Assembly (NCBI GenBank): GCA_937863915.1
Contig: CALMID010000558.1
Location: forward strand, 1 to 6,195
Direction: 5' to 3'
Origin: an uncultured Pseudomonas sp.
Lineage (GTDB): Bacteria; Pseudomonadota; Gammaproteobacteria; Pseudomonadales; Pseudomonadaceae
Length of the DNA: 6,195 bases
This document shows positions 1-5,366 of this stretch, piece by piece. The notes beneath the pieces are model-generated. The model had not been told where the DNA came from. It saw only the letters and a program-made list of their open reading frames with translations, and did not search any database. How positions within the stretch are numbered: position 1 is the first letter of the stretch; each line of letters begins with the position of its first letter. Position numbers and translations under genes: made by a program.

Positions 1-570
1 GCCGGGGATGCCGCCGATGCAGTGCTTGTCCACCACCGGGTGCTCGTGCCAGTCCAGGCGGCGCCCGACCATGGCCATGGCGTCGCTGAGGAAATACACC
101 TCCTCGCGGTCCAGTTCGCCCTGGTTGCAGGCCACCACGAAGGCGGTCAGCTCGATCTTCGAATAACGGTGCTCGGCGATGTCACGCACGATGCCGCGGA
201 AATCCTCACGGGTCAGGCGCTCGCCGGCAATCTTGCGGTGCAGGGCCGGGATCGACGCCGGCGGCTCGGCCTGGGAAATGCTCGCCGGGTGACCATCGGC
301 CACGCCGAGCAGGGCAAAGGCATCCTCGGACAGGCCCAGCTCGTCGGCCGCGACGATGCAGCCATCGTCCACCACATTGAGGCTGGCCAGAATGCGCCGG
401 CCATTGGCGCGCACCTCGACCTTGGACAGCGCCTGAAAACCCTCGGCGCGGTAGATGGCGCAGTCGCGGTGCAGATAGGCGACGTTCTCGCGGTAGGTAT
501 CGATGGCCACCCGGCGCAGCTTGAGCGGCGCCGGGGGAGTTTCGCTGGATTTCGGCGGGGTGGCAGGCAT
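1..570 (-). CDS. Thymidine/AMP phosphorylase family protein, N-terminal part (cut by left edge)
   Basis: This minus-strand gene starts at an ATG at 570 and reads open for 190 codons to position 1, so only its N-terminal part is present. The translation ends in the motif [10 protein letters not shown] (residues 181-190), typical of the phosphate-binding segment of the nucleoside phosphorylase group that includes archaeal AMP phosphorylase and bacterial 'putative thymidine phosphorylases'. Residues about 17-105 look like the extra N-terminal domain of that group, and about 105-175 like the start of the helical glycosyltransferase domain. The family splits nucleosides or nucleoside monophosphates with phosphate, giving a base and a (deoxy)ribose phosphate; whether this one prefers thymidine or AMP cannot be told here. 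The first 16 residues are Pro/Ser-rich and probably disordered. The ATG has only a weak GAG (579-581) 8 nt upstream. The gene is divergent from the photolyase operon. Family placement is fairly sure; substrate is not. Confidence 0.85.
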   Translation of the reverse strand, partial: MPATPPKSSETPPAPLKLRRVAIDTYRENVAYLHRDCAIYRAEGFQALSKVEVRANGRRILASLNVVDDGCIVAADELGLSEDAFALLGVADGHPASISQAEPPASIPALHRKIAGERLTREDFRGIVRDIAEHRYSKIELTAFVVACNQGELDREEVYFLSDAMAMVGRRLDWHEHPVVDKHCIGGIPG

Positions 571-692
571 GGCAAAGGCTCGGCAACAACACAGACCTTC
601 TATGTACGGCGCGCCGCCGCGTCTGCCAAGCCCCGGGCAGCACTAATCGCGATTGCCTTGCCATGGGTCATGACGTCCGAACGACCGCCTGG
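571..692. other. GC-rich left half of the divergent intergenic region
   Basis: This is the untranslated stretch between the minus-strand phosphorylase start and the operon control region. It carries a perfect 10-bp palindrome, AATCGCGATT, at 645-654, a GGCGCGCC palindrome at 608-615, and a weak 5-bp stem (CTGCC 623-627 with GGCAG 636-640). I find no convincing minus-strand -35/-10 pair, so the promoter of the phosphorylase gene is not located. Open frames crossing this stretch show no recognisable protein and are judged spurious. Confidence 0.5.
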
Positions 693-707
693 CACATATC
701 GATACAA

Positions 708-741
708 GCTGTTGTACAAATCTGTTGACTTGTACAACAGC
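708..741. promoter_or_regulatory. Operator 1, PplR/LitR-type box TGTACA-N12-TGTACA
   Basis: Two TGTACA hexamers lie at 713-718 and 731-736, separated by exactly 12 nt. This matches the PplR1 consensus reported for Pseudomonas putida, T(G/A)TACA-N12-TGTACA, determined there by footprinting. The match extends into a perfect 12-bp inverted repeat, GCTGTTGTACAA (708-719) and TTGTACAACAGC (730-741), with a 10-nt centre. The -35 hexamer TTGACT (725-730) lies between the two half-sites and the second half-site opens the promoter spacer, so a bound regulator would block RNA polymerase. Binding is inferred from the sequence match. Confidence 0.88.
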
Positions 742-752
742 AAACCTATGAT
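725..752 (+). promoter_or_regulatory. Sigma70-type promoter of the photoprotection operon
   Basis: The -35 element TTGACT (725-730) and -10 element TATGAT (747-752) are each one base from consensus and are separated by 16 bp. Transcription would be expected to start near 758-760, giving an untranslated leader of about 48 nt before the ATG at 807. The promoter lies between two operator copies: box 1 overlaps the -35 and spacer, and box 2 begins a few bases after the expected start. This geometry fits repression released by light. Confidence 0.8.
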
Positions 753-761
753 GAACTCAAG

Positions 762-787
762 TTGTACAGAAAAACCTTCCTGTACAA
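762..787. promoter_or_regulatory. Operator 2, second PplR/LitR-type box, in the leader
   Basis: TGTACA occurs at 763-768 and 781-786 with exactly 12 nt between, a second full match to the PplR1 consensus. With flanks it is an 8-bp perfect inverted repeat, TTGTACAG (762-769) and CTGTACAA (780-787), around a 10-nt centre. It lies just downstream of the predicted transcription start and exactly 50 bp from operator 1. In RNA it could form an 8-bp stem with a 10-nt loop ending 7 nt before the GAGG ribosome binding site, so an effect on translation is also possible. Confidence 0.85.
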
Positions 788-794
788 GATCATC

Positions 795-798
795 GAGG
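795..798 (+). promoter_or_regulatory. Ribosome binding site deciding the rudS start
   Basis: GAGG lies 8 nt before the ATG at 807. This supports 807 over the in-frame TTG at 762, which falls inside operator 2 at almost the predicted transcription start and would leave no room for a ribosome binding site. Confidence 0.75.
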
Positions 799-806
799 TT
801 ACCACC

Positions 807-1769
807 ATGACCATCGCGCACCTGCCCAAGATCCGCATTGCCATCAGCGCCTGCCTGCTCGGCAAGGAAGTCCGCTACAACGGCGGGCACAAGGAGTCGC
901 GACTGTGCAGCCATACCCTGGCCCAGCACTTCGAGTTCGTGCCGCTGTGCCCGGAAGTGGCGATCGGCCTGGGCATCCCCCGTGAGCCGATTCGTCTTGT
1001 GGGCGACCCGCAGCAGCCGCGCGCGCTGGGCACGGTGCGCCGCGAACTGGATGTGACCGAACCGCTGGCCGACTACGGCCGGCGCATGGCGGCCGAACAC
1101 GACGATATCTGCGGCTACATCTTCATGCAGAAGTCGCCGTCCTGCGGCGTTGAGCGGGTCAAGGTCTATCAGGCCAACGGCTACCCGGCCGATGGCGGCG
1201 GCAGCGGCATCTACGCCAGCGCCTTCATGCAGGCACGCCCTGATCTGCCGGTGGAAGAAGACGGCCGCCTGAATGACCCGGTGCTGCGCGAGAACTTCCT
1301 CACCCGCGTCTATGCCTATGCCGCCTGGCAGCAGCTGTGCAAGGCCGGCCTGACCCGCAAGGGCATCATCGACTTCCACTCGCGCTACAAATACCAGCTG
1401 ATGGCCACCCACCCGCAGCAGTACCGCGAGCTGGGGCGCCTGCTTGGCAGCATCGGCCAGCACAGCGCCGAGGAGATCGGCCCGCGCTATTTCAGCCTGC
1501 TGATGGCCGCCCTGAAGAAGACCGCCACCCGGCGCACGCATTCCAATGTGCTGCTGCACCTGTCTGGCTACCTGAAGACGGCACTGAGCCGCGAGGAAAA
1601 GGCCGAGATGCAGCAACTGATCGGCCAGTACCGCAACGGCATCATTCCGCTGGTGGTGCCCATGACGCTGCTCAAGCACCACTTCCGCCGCCATCCGCAC
1701 TCCTACGTGGCCAGCCAGGCCTACCTGCAGCCCCATCCGGAAGAGCTGAGTCTGCGCAATGCCATCTGA
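807..1769 (+). CDS. rudS: RudS-type tRNA 4-thiouridine desulfidase (DUF523/TudS domain fused to DUF1722)
   Basis: The 320-residue protein has a TudS (DUF523) domain at about residues 9-150 and a DUF1722 (YbgA-like) domain at about 190-307. Three cysteines in conserved settings, C16 (SACLLG), C48 (LCPEV) and C113 (SPSCG), match the ligands of the iron-sulfur cluster in TudS thiouracil desulfidases. Proteins with this exact fusion were named RudS and shown to remove sulfur from 4-thiouridine in tRNA, with DUF1722 helping bind tRNA; expressing them in E. coli lowered s4U and reduced the UVA growth delay. The role here is inferred from that work. No signal peptide or membrane segment is seen, so it should be cytosolic. 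It is first in the operon, directly behind the double operator, and overlaps the next gene by 11 nt. In E. coli a DUF1722 gene, ybgA, also precedes phr, supporting a link to light damage. Confidence 0.9.
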   Translation: MTIAHLPKIRIAISACLLGKEVRYNGGHKESRLCSHTLAQHFEFVPLCPEVAIGLGIPREPIRLVGDPQQPRALGTVRRELDVTEPLADYGRRMAAEHDDICGYIFMQKSPSCGVERVKVYQANGYPADGGGSGIYASAFMQARPDLPVEEDGRLNDPVLRENFLTRVYAYAAWQQLCKAGLTRKGIIDFHSRYKYQLMATHPQQYRELGRLLGSIGQHSAEEIGPRYFSLLMAALKKTATRRTHSNVLLHLSGYLKTALSREEKAEMQQLIGQYRNGIIPLVVPMTLLKHHFRRHPHSYVASQAYLQPHPEELSLRNAI

Positions 1770-2700
1770 AGCCTTCCAGCTGCCGGACGATTACCAGACA
1801 GCCCTGGATCAGGGCTGGCTGCCGATTCGCGACGTGGCCCGCCAGACCGGCGTCAACGCCGTCACCCTGCGCGCCTGGGAGCGTCGCTACGGTCTGATCG
1901 TGCCGGGCCGCACGCCCAAGGGGCACCGTCTGTACAACAGCGAACACGTGGCGCGCATCCAGGCCATCCTCACCTGGCTCAACCGCGGCGTCGCGGTCAG
2001 CCAGGTCAATGAACTGCTCAACAGCCGCAGCGCCGCCCCGCAGCCCCAGGCCAGCCAGTGGAGCGAGCAGCGCCAGCAACTGCTCGAAGCCGTGCTGCAG
2101 CTGTCGGAGCGGCAGCTGGACGATCTGTTCAACCGCAACCTGGCCCTCTACCCGCCGCGCACCCTCTGCGAGCAACTGCTGCTGCCGTTGCTGAGCGAAC
2201 TGGAACAGCGCTGGCAGGGACAGTTCGGCAGCCAGCTGGAGTGGGTGTTCTTCCACTCGTGGCTGCGCAGCAAGCTGGGCGCCCGCCTGTATCACAACAA
2301 CCGCCAGCACAGCGGCGCGCCGCTGCTGCTGCTCAACCTCTCCAGCCTGCCGCTGGAGGCCGGGTTGTGGCTGAGCGCCTGGCTGGCCTCCAGCGCCGAC
2401 TGCCCGGTGGAAGTGTTCGACTGGCCGGTGCCATTGGGCGAGCTGAGCCTGGCCCTGGAGCAACTCAAGCCACGCGCCGTGCTGCTTTACTCCAGCCAGA
2501 GCCTGGACAGCAGCGTGCTGCGCAAGCAGCTGCCACGCCTGGCCAGCACCAGCGCCATTCCGCTGCTACTGGCAGGCCCGGCGGCGCGCATTCACCACGA
2601 TGAGCTGCACGATATGCCCGGCCTGAGCCTGGCCGTCACCCCCCTCAACGCCCTGCACAGCCTGCAGGAACACCAGCTATTGCCCGGAGCTGTGCAATGA
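1759..2700 (+). CDS. pplR1: MerR-family regulator of the LitR/CarH class II (PplR) type, without B12-ligand residues
   Basis: The 313-residue protein starts with a MerR DNA-binding domain at about residues 20-88 (helix-turn-helix IRDVARQTGV...LRAWERRYGL, then wing residues RTPKGHRLY). The rest resembles the cobalamin-binding half of CarH/LitR: a helical part at about 103-180 and a Rossmann-like part at about 187-305. The cobalamin contacts are changed. In the W-x9-EH motif W152 is kept but EH is W162-V163, and the histidine of E-x-H-x-x-G aligns with L199 in LPLEAG (197-202). This is the class II pattern, which in Pseudomonas putida works without B12 and depends on separate LOV blue-light proteins. 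Its likely sites are the two boxes at 708-787, so it probably controls its own operon. The ATG lies inside the end of rudS; the stop overlaps the phrB start by 4 nt. Class is well supported; orthology to PplR1 rests on the phrB neighbour and the operator. Confidence 0.87.
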   Translation: MPSEAFQLPDDYQTALDQGWLPIRDVARQTGVNAVTLRAWERRYGLIVPGRTPKGHRLYNSEHVARIQAILTWLNRGVAVSQVNELLNSRSAAPQPQASQWSEQRQQLLEAVLQLSERQLDDLFNRNLALYPPRTLCEQLLLPLLSELEQRWQGQFGSQLEWVFFHSWLRSKLGARLYHNNRQHSGAPLLLLNLSSLPLEAGLWLSAWLASSADCPVEVFDWPVPLGELSLALEQLKPRAVLLYSSQSLDSSVLRKQLPRLASTSAIPLLLAGPAARIHHDELHDMPGLSLAVTPLNALHSLQEHQLLPGAVQ

Positions 2701-4127
2701 CCCAACTGCTCTGGCTGCGCAGCGACCTGCGCGCCCACGACAACACGGCCCTGTGCGCGGCCATGGCCGCCGGCCCGACCGTGGCGGTTTACCTGATTAC
2801 CCCGCAAGAATGGCTGGCCCACGATGACGCCGCCTGCAAGGTGGACTTCTGGCTGCGCAACCTGGCCGCCCTGCAGCAGCAACTGGCGCGCCTGAACGTG
2901 CCGCTGCTGGTGCGTCATGCCGACACCTGGCAGCAGGTGCCGGCTGTGCTCAGTGACCTCTGCCAGCGCCTGCAGGTCAGCGCCGTGCATGTCAACGAGG
3001 AATACGGCATACACGAAAGTCGCCGTGACCAGGCCTGCCGCGAGCATCTGGCGCAGCAAGGCGTGGCCCTGCACAGCCACCTCGATCAGCTGTTCTTCGC
3101 CCCCGGCAGCGTGCTGACCCAGAGCGGCGGCTACTTCCAGGTGTTCAGCCAGTTCCGCAAGGTCTGCTACCAGCGCCTGGCCACCGCCCTGCCCGCCTGC
3201 CGGCCACTGCCGGCGGCGCAGGCACCGCTGCCAATCACCAGCGACACCATCCCCAGCGAAGTGGCCGGTTTTGCAGCGCCCAGCGAGGCTCTGCGCCAAC
3301 TCTGGCCGGCCGGTGAAGACGAAGCTCAGCAGCGCCTGCAGCGCTTTGCCGATGAACAGCTGGAGTGGTACGACCAGCAGCGCGACTTCCCCGCCGTGCC
3401 CGGCACCAGCCAGCTCTCGGCATACCTGGCCGCCGGCGTCATCTCGCCGCGCCAGTGCCTGCATGCGGCCCTGACCATCAACCGTGGCGAGTTCGCCAGT
3501 GGCAATCCCGGCGTCGTGTGCTGGATCAGCGAACTGCTCTGGCGCGAGTTCTACAAGCACATTCTGGTGGGCTACCCACGGGTATCCATGGGCCGCGCCT
3601 TCCGCCGCGAAACCGAAGCCCTGGCCTGGCGCCATGCCCCGGACGAACTGGCCGCCTGGCAGGAAGGCCGCACGGGCCTGCCGATCATCGACGCCGCCAT
3701 GCGCCAGCTGCGCGAGACCGGCTGGATGCACAACCGCCTGCGCATGATCGTGGCCATGTTCCTCACCAAGAACCTGCTGATCGACTGGCGCGAAGGCGAG
3801 CGCTGGTTCATGCGCCACCTGATCGACGGCGACCTGGCGGCCAACAACGGCGGCTGGCAATGGAGCGCCTCAACCGGCACCGATGCCGCGCCCTACTTCC
3901 GCATCTTCAACCCGCTCAGCCAGTCGGCCAAGTTCGACCCGGAAGGCCGCTTCCTGCGCCACTGGCTGCCGGAACTGGCCAGCCTGAACAAGCGCGACAT
4001 CCACAACCCGGACGCCCTCGGCGGGCTGTTCGGCGTGGCCGGCTACCCACGGCCCATGGTCGACCTGAGCAAGAGCCGCGAACGCGCCCTGGCCGCCTTC
4101 AAGAACCTGGAGCCGGTCCATGTCTGA
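2697..4127 (+). CDS. phrB: Deoxyribodipyrimidine photo-lyase, class I CPD photolyase
   Basis: The 476-residue protein closely matches E. coli PhrB (472 residues) in length and motifs. Residues about 2-130 form the N-terminal alpha/beta antenna domain; H42 and E107 align with E. coli folate-antenna residues H44 and E109, while N108 is H106 here. The C-terminal FAD domain holds the FAD-phosphate loop GTSQLSAYL (236-244), E279 and W282 for dimer binding, TGWMHNRLRM (341-350), and DGDLAANNGGWQW (377-389) with N383 near the flavin. The electron-transfer tryptophans W306, W359 and W382 of E. coli fall on W311, W364 and W387 with a constant +5 offset. The enzyme splits cyclobutane pyrimidine dimers in DNA with blue/near-UV light through reduced FAD, in the cytosol. 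GGAG (2686-2689) stands 7 nt before the ATG. It overlaps the regulator gene by 4 nt and the next gene by 8 nt. No key residue is missing. Confidence 0.97.
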   Translation: MTQLLWLRSDLRAHDNTALCAAMAAGPTVAVYLITPQEWLAHDDAACKVDFWLRNLAALQQQLARLNVPLLVRHADTWQQVPAVLSDLCQRLQVSAVHVNEEYGIHESRRDQACREHLAQQGVALHSHLDQLFFAPGSVLTQSGGYFQVFSQFRKVCYQRLATALPACRPLPAAQAPLPITSDTIPSEVAGFAAPSEALRQLWPAGEDEAQQRLQRFADEQLEWYDQQRDFPAVPGTSQLSAYLAAGVISPRQCLHAALTINRGEFASGNPGVVCWISELLWREFYKHILVGYPRVSMGRAFRRETEALAWRHAPDELAAWQEGRTGLPIIDAAMRQLRETGWMHNRLRMIVAMFLTKNLLIDWREGERWFMRHLIDGDLAANNGGWQWSASTGTDAAPYFRIFNPLSQSAKFDPEGRFLRHWLPELASLNKRDIHNPDALGGLFGVAGYPRPMVDLSKSRERALAAFKNLEPVHV

Positions 4128-4545
4128 GTTTCTGCGCGACTTCGCCCGGCGCTTTGCCGAACTCGACGCCGGCAATCTGCAGCGGCTGGACGAGCTGTAC
4201 AGCCGCGACGTGGTGTTCCACGACCCGCTGCACCAGATCAGCGGCCTGGCCAACGTGCGCCAGTACTTTGCCGAGCTGTACGCCAACGTGCAGGAACTGC
4301 GCTTCGACTTCCATGCCTTCGACCAGACCGGCGACAGCAGCGGCTACCTGCGCTGGACCATGAGCTACCGCCACCCGCGCCTGGCCGGCGGCGGGCTGAT
4401 CCGCGTCGATGGCTGCAGCCACCTGCAGTGGAGCGACGGCAAGGTCTACCGCCACCGCGACTACTTCGACGCCGGCAACCTGCTCTACGAACACCTGCCC
4501 GTGCTGGGCGCGGCAATCCGCTGGCTGAAACGGAGACTGGCATGA
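4120..4545 (+). CDS. NTF2/SnoaL-like small protein of unknown reaction
   Basis: This 141-residue protein has the length and pattern of a one-domain NTF2-like (SnoaL_2) fold: N-terminal helices (about 1-30), the segment VVFHDPLHQI with F33, D35 and P36, a beta-rich middle (about 60-110), and HRDYFD at 112-117. Such proteins form a cone-shaped pocket and act as small hydrolases, isomerases or binding proteins; the reaction here is unknown. H34, D35, H112 and D114 are polar candidates to line the pocket. The basic tail (IRWLKRRLA) could touch membrane or a partner. GGAG (4109-4112) lies 7 nt before the ATG, which sits inside the end of phrB. It overlaps the following dehydrogenase by 4 nt. Position between photolyase and two redox genes suggests a part in a light-induced, possibly lipid-directed, pathway. 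That is inference from context only. Confidence 0.85.
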   Translation: MSEFLRDFARRFAELDAGNLQRLDELYSRDVVFHDPLHQISGLANVRQYFAELYANVQELRFDFHAFDQTGDSSGYLRWTMSYRHPRLAGGGLIRVDGCSHLQWSDGKVYRHRDYFDAGNLLYEHLPVLGAAIRWLKRRLA

Positions 4546-5366
4546 ACGCACATCACCCAAGCCCCGACAGCCAGCGCATCTGGCTGACCGGTGCGAGCAG
4601 CGGCATCGGCCTGGCCCTGGCCGAGGAACTGCTCGCGGCGGGCCATCGCCTGGCCCTCAGCGCCCGGCGCAGCGGACCGCTGCAACAGCTGAGCGAGCGT
4701 TTTCCAAGCCAGGTGCTGCTGGTGCCGGGCGATCTCGGCGAGGCCAGCCAGGTCGAAGCCATCGGCGAGCGCATTCGCCTGCACTGGGGCGCGCTGGACA
4801 TGGCCATCCTCAATGCCGGCACCTGCGAATACGTCGAGGCGGCCGACTTCCAGGCCGCCATGGTCGAGCGCGTGCTGCGTGCCAATCTGCTCTCGGCCGC
4901 CTACTGCATCGAAGCGGCCCTGCCGCTGCTGCGCGCCGGTAAGCAGCCACAGCTGGTGGCGGTGGGCAGTTCGGTGACCTATTTCCCCCTGCCGCGTGCC
5001 GAGGCCTACGGCGCCTCCAAGGCCGGCCTGCGCTACCTGATGGACAGCCTGCGCATCGACCTGGCCCACGAAGGCATCGACGTCACCCTGGTCAGCCCCG
5101 GCTTCGTCGACACCCCGCTGACGGCACAGAACGACTTCCCCATGCCGCTGCGCTGGCCGGTGAGCAAGGCCGCCCGGCATATCGCCCGACGCCTGTCAGC
5201 ACGCCCGCAGGAAATCGCCTTTCCCACGCCCTTCATCGCCGGCCTGCTGCTGCTCGCCCACCTGCCCAAGCGCCTGCAACTGGCCATCGGCAAACGCCTG
5301 GCCCGACCGACTTCCAGCCAGCCGACTGCACCCAGACCGGCCTCAGACAAGGATGTACAGCCATGA
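4542..5366 (+). CDS. Short-chain dehydrogenase/reductase (SDR) family oxidoreductase
   Basis: The 274-residue protein is a classical SDR. It has the dinucleotide-binding motif TGASSGIG (16-23), NAG (91-93), N115, and the catalytic set S143, Y156 and K160 (YGASK 156-160). R42 and R43 just after the second strand favour NADPH over NADH. PGFVDTPLT (186-194) is the usual post-catalytic loop. Such enzymes oxidise alcohols or reduce carbonyls; the substrate cannot be read from the sequence. The C-terminal stretch about 229-250 is hydrophobic and then basic, which could give membrane association, and the last 20 residues are Pro/Ser/Thr-rich and probably disordered. The start was set at ATG 4542 because GGAG (4532-4535) lies 6 nt upstream and the ATG overlaps the previous stop by 4 nt; the frame is open further upstream but that part lies inside the NTF2-like gene. 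It overlaps the next gene by 4 nt. Confidence 0.92.
   Translation: MNAHHPSPDSQRIWLTGASSGIGLALAEELLAAGHRLALSARRSGPLQQLSERFPSQVLLVPGDLGEASQVEAIGERIRLHWGALDMAILNAGTCEYVEAADFQAAMVERVLRANLLSAAYCIEAALPLLRAGKQPQLVAVGSSVTYFPLPRAEAYGASKAGLRYLMDSLRIDLAHEGIDVTLVSPGFVDTPLTAQNDFPMPLRWPVSKAARHIARRLSARPQEIAFPTPFIAGLLLLAHLPKRLQLAIGKRLARPTSSQPTAPRPASDKDVQP

Noticed and set aside
623..640. Small stem CTGCC/GGCAG as a possible terminator
   Set aside because: Only 5 bp with an 8-nt loop and no following T run; no gene ends here on either strand.
206..664. Minus-strand open frames at 206-664 and 213-575
   Set aside because: They are out of frame with the phosphorylase gene starting at 570 and give Arg/Pro/Ser-rich sequence with no motif.
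762..806. Upstream TTG start for RudS, adding 15 residues
   Set aside because: It falls inside operator 2 and nearly at the predicted transcription start, with no room for a ribosome binding site; ATG 807 has GAGG at good spacing.
22..810. 262-codon plus-strand open frame opposite the phosphorylase gene and across the promoter
   Set aside because: The minus strand has a recognisable phosphorylase family motif, and this frame would read through both operators and the promoter.
600..1736. Long minus-strand open frame antisense to rudS
   Set aside because: Its protein is Ala/Gly/Gln/Val-rich with no recognisable motif, and it lies opposite a clearly identified gene. Such antisense frames are common in high-GC DNA.
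1931..1936. TGTACA inside the regulator gene
   Set aside because: No second TGTACA-like hexamer lies 12 nt away on either side, and the bases encode the conserved RLYN segment of the MerR domain.
2592..3860. 422-codon minus-strand open frame antisense to phrB
   Set aside because: phrB is certain from its motifs on the other strand; the antisense translation has low complexity and no family signature.
4196..4219. TGTACA followed 12 nt later by TGTTCC inside the NTF2-like gene
   Set aside because: The second hexamer differs at two positions, no promoter elements are nearby, and the site is within coding sequence; probably chance.
5354..5359. TGTACA between the ribosome binding site and ATG of the flavoprotein gene
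   Set aside because: It is a lone half-site with no partner at the right spacing and no promoter around it.
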